NCBI RefSeq assembly: GCF_024639375.1
Contig: NZ_JAHEIM010000007.1
Coordinates: forward strand, 1-59,839
Length of the DNA stretch: 59,839 bases
Direction of reading: 5' to 3'
Source of the DNA: Rhodoluna sp.
GTDB taxonomy: Bacteria; Actinomycetota; Actinomycetes; Actinomycetales; Microbacteriaceae
Shown in pieces: positions 26,377-35,317 of the stretch. A program made the position numbers and the translations under genes. How positions within the stretch are numbered: position 1 is the stretch's first letter; each line of letters begins with the position of its first letter. The notes under the pieces were generated by a model, which saw only the letters and a list, made by a program, of their open reading frames with translations, did not search any database and was not told where the DNA came from.

Positions 26377-26730
26377 TTATAGGCCCTGGCGGCGGTCCCA
26401 GCGTTCTTCAAAGAAGTTCTTTTTAGGGGCCTTTGGTGAAGAAGGCCTAGAAGTGGGGTTTTGTGGAGCCTTGCCGCCAACATTCGAGCTTGCCAACACC
26501 AGACCCGCCAGCATCACAACGAAGCCAATGACGCCAAAAATAACCAGCTGAATGGTCACGGCAACGATCAGTAGTGAAAGACCCACGATGGCAACCGCTG
26601 CACCGGCAACAATTTTGCGAGGAGAAAAACCACTTTGGCGATTTAGTTTGTTGGCCAGGTTGGCATCCGAGGCATAAAGTCCGCGCTCAAGTTCATCCAG
26701 CATTCGCTGTTCGTGCTCTGATAGCGCCAT
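26377..26730 (-). CDS. DUF3040 membrane protein
   Basis: 117 residues. The N-terminal SEHEQRMLDELERGLYASD is the DUF3040 signature, found only in actinobacteria. Two adjacent hydrophobic segments follow (IVAGAAVAIVGLSLLIVAVTI and LVIFGVIGFVVMLAGLVLAS, about 42-82). The C-terminal tail is basic and proline-rich (RPSSPKAPKKNFFEERWDRR). Function unknown. Of two adjacent ATGs I prefer the second (26730), six bases from GGAGG. Its genes usually sit next to the mra cluster, which hints at an envelope role. Confidence 0.88.
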   Translation of the reverse strand: MALSEHEQRMLDELERGLYASDANLANKLNRQSGFSPRKIVAGAAVAIVGLSLLIVAVTIQLVIFGVIGFVVMLAGLVLASSNVGGKAPQNPTSRPSSPKAPKKNFFEERWDRRQGL

Positions 26731-26779
26731 CATTACCCTCCGCTTGCGAAGTATCGTCTCAACAGTCTAAACACCGAGC

Positions 26780-26791
26780 CACGGTTAGGCT
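26780..26791 (+). promoter_or_regulatory. Candidate promoter for a leaderless polyprenyl synthase transcript
   Basis: CACGGTTAGGCT ends in a -10-like TAGGCT (26786-26791) only six bases before the GTG start at 26798. Transcription would begin at or next to the start codon, leaving no leader and no ribosome site. Leaderless genes are common in actinobacteria. The same 12 bases lie upstream of dnaE. Confidence 0.5.
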
Positions 26792-26797
26792 ATTCCC

Positions 26798-27913
26798 GTG
26801 AGTGAAACCAAAGTGCTGCTGTCTCTTATCCAAGAGCACCTTGATTCTTTTCTTGCCCAGCGCCGGGATGACTTCGTAGCCATCTCCCCCGATCTTTCAA
26901 CGGTGGTCAGCTATAGCCACGACCTGCTGCAAGGTGGCAAGCGTTTTCGAGCCCTGTTCTGCTACTGGGCTTGGGCCGGAGCCCTTGGCAATGCCGACAT
27001 AAAACAAAATGAAGCGCAGCGCGCTCAATCGGCCGAAGCCATTGTGGGCATCACCGCCGCACTCGAAATGTTCCACGGTGCCGCATTGGTGCACGATGAC
27101 CTGCTCGACCAATCAGATACCCGCCGCGGTGCGCCAGCAGTGCATAAGCGCTTTGAGCGCCTGCACCAGGAATCAAACTGGAGCGGTAGCCACGAACGCT
27201 TTGGTGTTGCCGGTTCCGTTTTGGTCGGCGATCTAATGCTCGGTTGGAGCAGCGAGATTTTCGGCAACGCACTCCTGAAATCACCAGACACTTCAATCGA
27301 GACCGCTTGCCGTGAAGAATTCAGCAAAATGCGAGTTGAAGTAATGGCTGGTCAATATCTTGATGTGGTCGAAGAAAACGCCGCCATGACAAGACCGGCC
27401 GACGAAGCCGTTGGTCGCGCCAACCGCGTAATTCTTTATAAGACAGCTAAGTACACGCTTGAAGCCCCGATGCTTATCGGTGCAGCTTTCGCCGGAGCAT
27501 CGCCATCATTGCTTCGCGGTCTTTCGGCATTTGCAATTCCACTTGGCATGGCTTTTCAGTTGCGCGACGACATCCTGGGTGTATTTGGCGACCCGCAGGT
27601 TACCGGCAAGCCTGCTGGCGATGACCTGCGCGAAGGAAAGCGAACCGTATTGGTGGCGCTCACTCGCGAATCGCTGAGCACTTCGGTTGGTCGAATTTTT
27701 GATGAGATGTTATGCCAGCGCAACCTAGATCAAGAGCAAATTACTTTCTTACAGCAAACCATTGTTGGTTCGGGTGCCTTGGCCAAGACTGAAAGAATGA
27801 TTGAAGAACTTGGCGATGAAAGTTTGAACGCACTTGAATCGCTTGAGATAGATCAACGCGCTAAGGATGAACTGCGCGCATTGGCGCTAAAGGTTATTGA
27901 CCGCGAAAGCTAA
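26798..27913 (+). CDS. idsA: Polyprenyl diphosphate synthase (IdsA-like)
   Basis: 371 residues, all-alpha isoprenyl diphosphate synthase that condenses isopentenyl diphosphate with allylic diphosphates. GGKRFRALFCYWAW precedes the first aspartate-rich motif in HGAALVHDDLLDQSDTRRG (about residues 85-105). The second motif is FQLRDDILGVFGD (about 255-267), followed by GKPAGDDLREGKRTVL. The first motif, DDLLD, has the spacing of medium and long-chain trans synthases; chain length cannot be fixed by eye. The start is GTG with no ribosome site and a -10 six bases upstream. Its stop overlaps that of the convergent Rv2175c-like gene. It belongs to a block matching Rv2173-Rv2187 of M. tuberculosis. 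Confidence 0.93.
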   Translation: MSETKVLLSLIQEHLDSFLAQRRDDFVAISPDLSTVVSYSHDLLQGGKRFRALFCYWAWAGALGNADIKQNEAQRAQSAEAIVGITAALEMFHGAALVHDDLLDQSDTRRGAPAVHKRFERLHQESNWSGSHERFGVAGSVLVGDLMLGWSSEIFGNALLKSPDTSIETACREEFSKMRVEVMAGQYLDVVEENAAMTRPADEAVGRANRVILYKTAKYTLEAPMLIGAAFAGASPSLLRGLSAFAIPLGMAFQLRDDILGVFGDPQVTGKPAGDDLREGKRTVLVALTRESLSTSVGRIFDEMLCQRNLDQEQITFLQQTIVGSGALAKTERMIEELGDESLNALESLEIDQRAKDELRALALKVIDRES

Positions 27914-28278
27914 ATCGCCAGTGACATGGCAAGGCGACGTACCGCAGACTTGTGGCCCTTTAGCAAAAATTCAATTGGCGTGCCCGGCAATGAGTCGTCA
28001 AAGGTATAAAGCCATTCGATGGCGGCATCCAGAGTAAAGCCAGAATCGAGCAACACCACGATGGTGCCCGGCAAGCTCGGCAGAGTCTCGCCATCTTCGA
28101 TTAACTCGGCTGGAACCTTGAGCACACCGTCACGCTTAACGGCAACCAGGGCATGTTCTTCAATGAGTCGGCGAACCTTGCCAAGAGGAATGCCGAGGAT
28201 GTCGGCTACTTCTGGAACGGTTAGCCATTGGGACACACTGGCAAAAGGATCAATCACAAGACAAGATTGCCACACCAA
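27910..28278 (-). CDS. Rv2175c family DNA-binding protein
   Basis: Up to 122 residues. A winged or MerR-like helix-turn-helix (WLTVPEVADILGIPLGKVRRLI) is followed by the Rv2175c C-terminal domain (LPGTIVVLLDSGFTLDAAIEWLYTFDDSLPGTPIEFL). In M. tuberculosis the relative is next to pknL and is phosphorylated by PknL near its N-terminus, which alters DNA binding; the same divergent pairing with a pknL gene is seen here. The start is uncertain: the frame opens with TTG at 28278, while a GTG at 28257 gives 115 residues. No threonine is visible in the short N-terminal arm, so the mycobacterial phosphosite seems not conserved. Confidence 0.85.
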   Translation of the reverse strand: MVWQSCLVIDPFASVSQWLTVPEVADILGIPLGKVRRLIEEHALVAVKRDGVLKVPAELIEDGETLPSLPGTIVVLLDSGFTLDAAIEWLYTFDDSLPGTPIEFLLKGHKSAVRRLAMSLAI

Positions 28279-28361
28279 GCGGGTTCAGGGGTAACCCAGT
28301 TTCAAGTGCGATGATATTGCTTGGTCTTGAGACACCCACACTTTGAGCGAAAGGCTGGTCT

Positions 28362-30290
28362 ATGTCTGAACTAGCCGGTCGGCTGATTGCCTCTAGATAC
28401 CAAATCGAATCAGTGGTTGCTCGCGGTGGCATGGCAACGGTTTATCTTGCCGAAGACCAGCGACTCGATCGCAAAGTTGCCCTAAAAGTCATTCACCCGC
28501 ACCTTGCCAGCGATGCGTCGTTCCGTGAAAAATTTATTCGCGAAGCAAAAATGGCAGCCAAACTTTCGCACCCAAACCTGGTCAACGTTTTTGATCAAGG
28601 TGAAGATGGCGAAGTTGCTTACCTAGCAATGGAATATGTTCCTGGCATCACAATGCGCGATGCTCTAAAAGACTTTGGCGCTCTAGACGCAAAGCGCGCG
28701 CTTGATCTTTTTGAACCAATGCTCAGCGGCTTAGCTGCAGCACACCGAGCTGGCGTTTTGCACCGTGACCTGAAACCAGAAAATATTCTGTTGGCCAACG
28801 ACGGCCGCATCAAGCTTGGCGACTTTGGCTTGGCGCGCGACATTGCCAACAACACATCCACCGGTTCGCTGGTTGGCACAGTCGCCTATCTCTCCCCTGA
28901 GTTGGTGACCCGTGGCGTTGCCGATGCGCGCAGCGATGTTTACGCCGCCGGCATCATCCTCTTTGAATTGCTTACCGGGCGTCAGCCATACCAAGGTGAG
29001 CAAGCAGTGCAAATTGCATATCAGCACGCTAACGAAAACGTTCCTGCGCCGTCGAGTTTTAAGTCAGACATTCCACCAATCATGGATGAACTAGTGCTTT
29101 GGGCAACGGCGCGCGATGCAGCGCACCGCCCACACGATGCGGCCGAATTGCTCGAAGTTGTGCAACTCGCTCGCAAAGAGCTCGGCAACAAGAATGCAAC
29201 GTTGTCGCTAACCGTAATTGATCAGAGCAAAACTACCGTGATGCCAAATGCAGATTTCGGTGACCAAACGGCTGTGTTGGAATCATTCCAACTTGATGAC
29301 AATGCCACTCAGGTGCTGGGTGCTCTATCAACTACACAGCACCACGCCACCGAAGTAATCGGTTCAAATGATAGCTTTGAAGTTGAACCCACCGCTTTAG
29401 AAAAACTTGGTTCGCGTCGCCGTGGCCTAAACCTTTTGATCACCACTCTGCTGGTTGTGCTTCTAGGTGCTGGTGCAGGTTGGTGGTTTAGCAGCGGCCC
29501 TGGCGGTTTCGCGGCAGTGCCAGACCTAACCAGCCGCACTGTTGACGATGCGCAAACTGCACTTGCCGAAATCAATGCGGGCGTTGTGATTGTTGAAGAA
29601 ACCAGCGCCACGGTAACCAAGGGTCTGGTCATTCGAACCGAACCGGCAAAGGGATCGCTGTTTTTTGGCGGCGATATCAAACTGGTTGTTTCGAGCGGGC
29701 CAAAGTTAGTTGCTGTGCCTAAGCTCACCGGCAAGAACCTTGCCGAGGCAACCACCGCGTTGCTATCCGCGGGTTTTCAACTTGGCAAAGTTGATTCTTG
29801 GTTCAATGCCGCACCACTCGGCCAGGTCTTTGATTACCTAGGTGCCGATGGCGCTGCAATTCCGCAGGGTTCAACAGTTGACCTTCAGCTTTCACTCGGA
29901 TCAATTCCTGTGGTTGCCGGCATCGATCAGGCAGTTGCCATCGCGGCACTCGAGGCGGCCGGGCTAAAGGTTGCAAATGTCTCGCAGGAATTTAGCGACA
30001 CAATTGCGGGCGGCCAAGTGATTAGTGTGATGCCACTTACCGAACCAATCGGCAAAGACGGCGAAGTAACGCTTGTGGTTTCGAAGGGACCGAACATCGT
30101 GATTATGCCTCGCGTTGTTGGCGAGACAATCCTTGCGGCAAAATCAATTCTTGAAACCATGGGTTTGCGAGTTACGGTTGACACCAATCAGGTGCAGAGC
30201 CGTTGGGGCATCGCCAAGGTGAAATCAACCACTGCCGCCGAAGGCACTCAGTTGCGATTTGGTGACAACGTCACCATCATCTCTCGTTAG
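28362..30290 (+). CDS. pknL: Serine/threonine protein kinase PknL with PASTA repeats
   Basis: 642 residues. The kinase domain (about 10-270) has a glycine-rich VVARGGMATVYLAED, the catalytic lysine in KVALKVI, HRD in VLHRDLKPENIL, DFG in LGDFGLARD and GTVAYLSPE. A cytoplasmic linker (about 275-350) precedes one membrane helix (LNLLITTLLVVLLGAGAGWWF, about 355-375) and four PASTA repeats to the end, each with a VP or equivalent start and a GxxVxLxxSxGP-like close. PASTA domains bind peptidoglycan fragments or lipid II. The M. tuberculosis PknL lacks them, whereas corynebacterial relatives carry them. Divergent from the Rv2175c-like gene; the stop overlaps that of the DAHP synthase gene. Confidence 0.95.
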   Translation: MSELAGRLIASRYQIESVVARGGMATVYLAEDQRLDRKVALKVIHPHLASDASFREKFIREAKMAAKLSHPNLVNVFDQGEDGEVAYLAMEYVPGITMRDALKDFGALDAKRALDLFEPMLSGLAAAHRAGVLHRDLKPENILLANDGRIKLGDFGLARDIANNTSTGSLVGTVAYLSPELVTRGVADARSDVYAAGIILFELLTGRQPYQGEQAVQIAYQHANENVPAPSSFKSDIPPIMDELVLWATARDAAHRPHDAAELLEVVQLARKELGNKNATLSLTVIDQSKTTVMPNADFGDQTAVLESFQLDDNATQVLGALSTTQHHATEVIGSNDSFEVEPTALEKLGSRRRGLNLLITTLLVVLLGAGAGWWFSSGPGGFAAVPDLTSRTVDDAQTALAEINAGVVIVEETSATVTKGLVIRTEPAKGSLFFGGDIKLVVSSGPKLVAVPKLTGKNLAEATTALLSAGFQLGKVDSWFNAAPLGQVFDYLGADGAAIPQGSTVDLQLSLGSIPVVAGIDQAVAIAALEAAGLKVANVSQEFSDTIAGGQVISVMPLTEPIGKDGEVTLVVSKGPNIVIMPRVVGETILAAKSILETMGLRVTVDTNQVQSRWGIAKVKSTTAAEGTQLRFGDNVTIISR

Positions 30291-31648
30291 CGCTTAGCGA
30301 GTTCTTCAGCAACCAGGAACGCAAGCTCCAAAGACTGCATGTGGTTCAAGCGTGGGTCGCAAACAGATTCGTAGCGTTCTTCAAGGGCAGCTTCGTCAAT
30401 CAGGTCTGATCCACCAAGACACTCAGCAACATCATCACCAGTAAGTTCCACGTGAACTCCACCAGGGAATGTTCCAGCAGCCTTGTGCACCTCGAAGAAG
30501 CCAGCAACTTCGTCCATTACGTCATCGAAACGACGTGACTTGTAACCGTTCTTGGTGGTGATTCCGTTTCCGTGCATTGGGTCGGTAATCCAAAGTGGGT
30601 TTGCATCTGAATCACGAACTGCTTCAACAAGCTTTGGCAACTCTTCGCGAATCTTGCCGGCGCCCATGCGAGTGATGAAAGTCAAACGACCTGGCTCGCG
30701 GTTTGGGTCAAGCTTTTCGATTAGTTCAATTACATCTTCAACTTGAGTGGTTGGGCCAAGCTTTACACCGATTGGGTTGCGAACACGAGATAGGTAATCA
30801 ACGTGTGCGTGATCCATCTGACGAGTGCGCTCACCAATCCAAATGAAGTGACCAGAAGTCATGTATGGGTTGCCGGTACGTGAATCGATACGAGTAAGTG
30901 GGCGCTCGTAATCCATCAATAGACCCTCGTGGCTTACATAGAACTCAGTGGTGCGAAGTTCGTTGAAGTCTGCGCCGCACGCATCCATAAAGCGAACCGC
31001 ACGGTCAATTTCTTGCGCCAAAGATAAGTAGCGAGAGTTGGCAGGGTTGTCGGCGAAGCCCTTGTTCCATTCGTGTACCGAACGCAGGTCGGCAAAGCCA
31101 CCTTGGGTGAAAGCGCGAATCAAGTTCAGAGTTGAAGCCGAAGTGTTGTATGCCTTAAGCATGCGCTTTGGGTCTGGTGTGCGAGCTTCAGCCGTGAAGT
31201 CATAACCGTTTACAATGTCGCCGCGGTACGCCGGCAAAGTTACATCGCCACGAGTTTCGCTGTCGCTTGAACGAGGCTTGGCAAACTGACCGGCCATGCG
31301 ACCCATCTTGATTACCGGCATCGATGCGCCGTAAGTCAAGACCACTGCCATCTGCAGCAAAGTCTTTACGCGGTTGCGAATTCGGTCTGCAGTTGCATCG
31401 GCAAAAGTCTCCGCGCAGTCACCGCCCTGCAACAAGAACGCTTTGCCCGAAGCAGCTGCGGCCAAACGGCTGCGCAAAATGTCTACTTCACCGGCAAAAA
31501 CCAAAGGTGGGTAAGTTGCTAGCTCGGCGCGAACATTGGCAACCTCGCCAGCGTCAGGCCAAGTTGGCTGCTGCTTTGCAGGAAGATTTAAATAGTTCTC
31601 AAGTCCGGCTAGAACCGCTGGACTTGCCGCAACTACTGGATCATTCAT
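30287..31648 (-). CDS. aroG: 3-deoxy-7-phosphoheptulonate synthase, type II
   Basis: 453 residues of the plant-like type II DAHP synthase family, first step of the shikimate pathway (phosphoenolpyruvate plus erythrose 4-phosphate). Key segments are LLQGGDCAETF with the metal-binding cysteine, KMGRMAGQFAKPRS, YRGDIVNGY, HEGLLMDYERPLTR, ITRMGAGKIREELP and WITDPMHGNG. The end VHVELTGDDVAECLGG is also typical. In M. tuberculosis the relative lies close to pknL as well and is feedback-regulated with a partner chorismate mutase. Confidence 0.97.
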   Translation of the reverse strand: MNDPVVAASPAVLAGLENYLNLPAKQQPTWPDAGEVANVRAELATYPPLVFAGEVDILRSRLAAAASGKAFLLQGGDCAETFADATADRIRNRVKTLLQMAVVLTYGASMPVIKMGRMAGQFAKPRSSDSETRGDVTLPAYRGDIVNGYDFTAEARTPDPKRMLKAYNTSASTLNLIRAFTQGGFADLRSVHEWNKGFADNPANSRYLSLAQEIDRAVRFMDACGADFNELRTTEFYVSHEGLLMDYERPLTRIDSRTGNPYMTSGHFIWIGERTRQMDHAHVDYLSRVRNPIGVKLGPTTQVEDVIELIEKLDPNREPGRLTFITRMGAGKIREELPKLVEAVRDSDANPLWITDPMHGNGITTKNGYKSRRFDDVMDEVAGFFEVHKAAGTFPGGVHVELTGDDVAECLGGSDLIDEAALEERYESVCDPRLNHMQSLELAFLVAEELAKR

Positions 31649-31662
31649 TTGCTACTTCCCTA

Positions 31663-32352
31663 TTACCTAGCGAGCCTGGCTCGTTTTTCTTTTACCGATG
31701 ACGCGTAGGCATCAACGTATTCTTGACCGCTGAGCTTTAGCAACTCGTACATGATTTCGTCGGTGACTGCGCGCAACACAATGCGGTCACCTTCCATGCC
31801 GTCAAATCTTGAGAAATCTAGCGGTTTGCCAACCACAATGCCAATTCGGCGAATGCGTGGCAGGCGCTTGCCAATCGGCTGAACCTTTTCGGTGTCAATC
31901 ATTGCCACCGGCACAACCGGCACTTTTGCCTCCAGCACCATGCGAGCAATTCCAGTGCGTCCGCGGTAGAGGCGGCCATCCGGGCTGCGAGTGCCTTCTG
32001 GGTAGATGCCCAACACCTGCCCCTGAGCCAATACACCCAAACCGGTATTCAAAGATGCCTCGGATGCCTTACCGCCCGAGCGGTCGATTGGCAGCTGACC
32101 GGTTGACTTGAAGAACCAACGAGTTAGGGCGCCTTTGATGCCCTTGCCGGTGAAGTACTCACTCTTGGCCAAAAACACCACCGGGCGCTTGGTCTGCAAC
32201 GGCAAAAAGATTGAATCAGAGAAAGAAAGGTGGTTGCTGGCCAGAATTACTGCGCCAGTGCTAGGGATGTTTTCCATGCCGCGCACCCAAGGGCGAAACA
32301 ACACGCGCAAAAGAGGGCCGAGAAGAAAGGTCTTCAAAATGAAATACGCCAT
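31663..32352 (-). CDS. plsC: 1-acyl-sn-glycerol-3-phosphate acyltransferase
   Basis: 229 residues of the PlsC family, which acylates lysophosphatidic acid to phosphatidic acid at the membrane. The catalytic HxxxxD motif is ASNHLSFSDSIFLP (about residues 35-48), followed by the FAKSEYF block, GQLPIDR, and YPEGTRSPDGRLYRGRTGIARM. One N-terminal hydrophobic stretch suggests membrane association. The position 14 bases upstream of the DAHP synthase and near an acyl-CoA ligase matches the mycobacterial Rv2182c neighbourhood. Confidence 0.93.
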   Translation of the reverse strand: MAYFILKTFLLGPLLRVLFRPWVRGMENIPSTGAVILASNHLSFSDSIFLPLQTKRPVVFLAKSEYFTGKGIKGALTRWFFKSTGQLPIDRSGGKASEASLNTGLGVLAQGQVLGIYPEGTRSPDGRLYRGRTGIARMVLEAKVPVVPVAMIDTEKVQPIGKRLPRIRRIGIVVGKPLDFSRFDGMEGDRIVLRAVTDEIMYELLKLSGQEYVDAYASSVKEKRARLAR

Positions 32353-32391
32353 GAAGTGCCTCCCTCCGTTGAAAAACCTTGAAGGTTCAGT

Positions 32392-33345
32392 TTATCTTGA
32401 CCCAAGAGAGGTTCGTGCGAGATCGGCGGCACCCACCACTCCGGCATCGTTTACGAATTCAGCAGCCACAATCTTCAATTCCGGGCGGAATCCTCTTGCC
32501 GGCAGGTGGTCAAGGTAGGCCTTGCGCATTGGTTCAAGCAACAAATCGCCGGCTGCGCTCACACCACCACCAATCACTACGATTTCTGGGTCAAGCACCG
32601 CAGAAAGCGAGGCAATCGCGGTGCCCACGTATTCACCCAGTTCAGCCAAGATGCGCAATGCACCGGCATCGCGTTCAAGAATTGCTTGATAAACCTCTTG
32701 GCCCGAAAGCTCACCGCCCGCGGCAGTCTGCAGTTCTAACAACCGCTGACCAGCCGGCCCACCAGAACCCGCCAACTTTCGAGCAGCCTTCAGCAAAGCA
32801 CTGCCAGAGCCGTACTGCTCGATGCAGCCGCGTTGACCGCAGCCACAGAGGCGGCCATCCGGAACAATTCGAAGGTGACCCAATTCACCGGCAACTCCAA
32901 AACCGCCTCGCAACATGCGGCCGTCTACGATGATTGCTCCACCGACGCCAGTTCCCAGGGTGAGCATCACCATGTGCTGGTAGTTCTTTCCCGCTCCATA
33001 GCGGTATTCGGCCCAGCCCGCCGCGTTGGCATCGTTTTCGATAATCACCGGAATTGAGACAAGTTCTTCTAAACGTGCTTTGAAAGGCTCATTTCGCCAA
33101 TTAATGTTTGGCGCATAAATGATATTGGCCTGTTTGGCATCAATAAACCCGGCGGCCGCAACTCCGGCACCTAATACGTCTTCGCCTTCGGCCAGCTCGT
33201 TAATTAGGCCGGCTACGGCAGCAACCATGGCCTTGGCATCTTGTGCCGGCGATGGCACTCGCGACTCTTTCAGAATCTTGCCGTCTTGATCAACCAGTGC
33301 GCCAGCAATTTTGGTGCCACCGATGTCGATGCCGATCGCTTTCAC
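32392..33345 (-). CDS. glk: ROK family glucokinase
   Basis: 317 residues. ATP site at the start (IGIDIGGTKIAGALVD), second ATPase motif in GTGVGGAIIVDG, sugar-binding ENDANAAGWAEYRYG, and the ROK zinc motif CGCGQRGCIEQYGSGSAL (about 165-182). GHLRIVPDG precedes the zinc motif. It most likely phosphorylates glucose with ATP; other ROK substrates such as N-acetylmannosamine cannot be excluded from sequence alone. The start is GTG at 33345 with GGGG four bases before it. The absence of an N-terminal helix-turn-helix separates it from ROK repressors. Confidence 0.9.
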   Translation of the reverse strand: MKAIGIDIGGTKIAGALVDQDGKILKESRVPSPAQDAKAMVAAVAGLINELAEGEDVLGAGVAAAGFIDAKQANIIYAPNINWRNEPFKARLEELVSIPVIIENDANAAGWAEYRYGAGKNYQHMVMLTLGTGVGGAIIVDGRMLRGGFGVAGELGHLRIVPDGRLCGCGQRGCIEQYGSGSALLKAARKLAGSGGPAGQRLLELQTAAGGELSGQEVYQAILERDAGALRILAELGEYVGTAIASLSAVLDPEIVVIGGGVSAAGDLLLEPMRKAYLDHLPARGFRPELKIVAAEFVNDAGVVGAADLARTSLGSR

Positions 33346-33488
33346 GATTCCCCAAACTTTTGTTGATGTCAGCCGCCAAATAGCGTTTCGTAAAGTTTAC
33401 TCTGCCCCAAAACAGAGCCAAAAGCCCAACCTGAATCGAATGCAAACAGTAGAGTTGTCCAAAAGTATTCAGCGTTGAAGGGGGCTCC

Positions 33489-35315
33489 ATGCGTAGTTAT
33501 GACGCACCGGCACTTGTGGTTTCCGATCCTTCTGAAAACACCACGGATTTGCTAGAGCAGCGCTACGCAAAAAGCCCAAGCCACCCACTCTTCTCGCTTG
33601 AAAAAACCGAAGGCGTTTGGACAGACGTCACAACCGCCGACTTCTACAATGAAGTAATTTTGCTGGCCAAGGGCCTGATTGCGTTTGGCATTCAGCCGGG
33701 TCAAGCCATCGCCATCATGAGTCGCACCCGCTACGAATGGGTGCTGCTGGACTTTGCCATTTGGTATGCCGGTGCGGTGTCGGTTCCAATTTATGAATCA
33801 TCGGCGCCAAGTCAAATGGAATGGATTCTGAGCGACTCGGACTCGGTTGCATTATTTGTTGAAAATAAAGAACACCTTTCACGCTTTGAAGAAATCAAGG
33901 TTGGTGTTCCACTTTGTCGCCAGGTTTGGAACATCAGCGGCAGCGCGCTTGAAGGTCTCAAGAAACTCGGCAAAGATATTTCTGATGAGGTTTTGCAACA
34001 ACGTCGCAAGTCAGCAAAACTTGCCGACCTTGCCACAATCATTTACACCTCTGGCACCACTGGTCGACCAAAAGGTTGTGAGCTCACTCACCGCGGCTTT
34101 GTTGAACTAAGCCGCAACGCAACCTTGGAGTTGCCTACAGTGGTCAACGACACAGCCAGCACATTGATGTTCTTGCCATTGGCTCACGTGTTCGCACGTT
34201 TCATCTCGGTCATTTGCATTCACGGTGGAGTCAAAGTTGGCCACCAACCTGACACCAAAAATGTTGCTCCGGCAATGCAAAGTTTTAAACCAACATTCTT
34301 ATTGGCCGTGCCGCGAGTATTCGAAAAGGTTTACAACTCTGCCGAACAAAAAGCTACAGCCGGTGGCAAAGAAAAGATCTTCCACAAAGCGGCTTATACG
34401 GCAATTGCATATTCAAAGGCTTTGGATACCGCCGGTGGCCCTTCGATTGGTCTAAAACTGCAACACAAACTATTTGATGTTTTGGTTTACAAAAAATTGC
34501 GCGCTGCAATGGGTGGCCGAGTGAAGTTTGCCGTTTCTGGTGGTGCACCGCTAGGCCCTCGCTTGGGTCACTTCTATCGCGCAATTGGCTTGATCGTGCT
34601 TGAAGGCTATGGGCTGACCGAGACCACTGCCCCGGCAACAATCGGTCGACCTGACAATCTAAAGATTGGCAAGGTTGGTCGCGCGTTGCCTGGCACTGGA
34701 ATCAAGATTGCCGACGACGGTGAAATTTGGTTGCGCGGATTCAACATTCTGCGTTCTTATTGGCGAAACCCTGAGGCTACCAAAGCGGCATTCGATGGTG
34801 ACTGGTTCAAAACTGGTGACATCGGCAACCTAGACGAGGATGGCTTCCTTTCAATTACAGGTCGCAAGAAAGAACTCATTGTCACCGCTGGCGGAAAGAA
34901 CGTTGTTCCAGCCGCTCTCGAAGATCCACTTCGCGCTAACCCTCTTATTGGACAAGCGATTGTGATTGGAGACCAAATGCCTTTTGTGTCGGCCCTGATT
35001 TCGTTGGACTCTGAGATGTTGCCACTTTGGCTATCAAATAACGGCCAAAAGAATGCAATCTCAATCGCCGAGGCTGCCAAGCTTCCGGAGGTCTTGACTG
35101 AAGTTCAAAAAGCCATCGATCGCGTGAATAAAAACTTCTCAAAGGCTGAGTCGATTAGAAAATTCGTAATTCTGCCCCAGGAACTTACCGAAGAGTCTGG
35201 CCACCTAACACCGTCTCTCAAGTTGAAGCGTGAAATTGTGATGCGAGATTTTGCACCGGCCATTGATGAGATTTATCAGACTGTGCCAAAGACTGGCGAA
35301 AACGGAACCGTTTAG
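33489..35315 (+). CDS. fadD: Long-chain fatty acid--CoA ligase (FadD15-like)
   Basis: 608 residues of the AMP-forming adenylate superfamily; activates fatty acids to acyl-CoA. Motifs are TIIYTSGTTGRPKGCELTH (about 180-198), the A5 block VLEGYGLTETTAPATI (about 370-385), the A7 region WFKTGDIGNLDEDGFLSITGR and the A10 lysine region near SLKLKREIVMRDF. AGGGGG lies before the ATG, and TAGAGT about 38 bases upstream could be the -10. It is divergent from the glucokinase gene across a 143-base gap that shows nothing else clear, and it ends two bases from the def stop. Confidence 0.95.
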   Translation: MRSYDAPALVVSDPSENTTDLLEQRYAKSPSHPLFSLEKTEGVWTDVTTADFYNEVILLAKGLIAFGIQPGQAIAIMSRTRYEWVLLDFAIWYAGAVSVPIYESSAPSQMEWILSDSDSVALFVENKEHLSRFEEIKVGVPLCRQVWNISGSALEGLKKLGKDISDEVLQQRRKSAKLADLATIIYTSGTTGRPKGCELTHRGFVELSRNATLELPTVVNDTASTLMFLPLAHVFARFISVICIHGGVKVGHQPDTKNVAPAMQSFKPTFLLAVPRVFEKVYNSAEQKATAGGKEKIFHKAAYTAIAYSKALDTAGGPSIGLKLQHKLFDVLVYKKLRAAMGGRVKFAVSGGAPLGPRLGHFYRAIGLIVLEGYGLTETTAPATIGRPDNLKIGKVGRALPGTGIKIADDGEIWLRGFNILRSYWRNPEATKAAFDGDWFKTGDIGNLDEDGFLSITGRKKELIVTAGGKNVVPAALEDPLRANPLIGQAIVIGDQMPFVSALISLDSEMLPLWLSNNGQKNAISIAEAAKLPEVLTEVQKAIDRVNKNFSKAESIRKFVILPQELTEESGHLTPSLKLKREIVMRDFAPAIDEIYQTVPKTGENGTV

Positions 35316-35317
35316 TT

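Noticed and set aside
6914-26791. 12-bp repeat CACGGTTAGGCT (dnaE and polyprenyl synthase promoters) as a significant repeat on its own
   Set aside because: Hundreds of exact 12-mer pairs are expected by chance in 60 kb; only the promoter-like position makes it worth noting.
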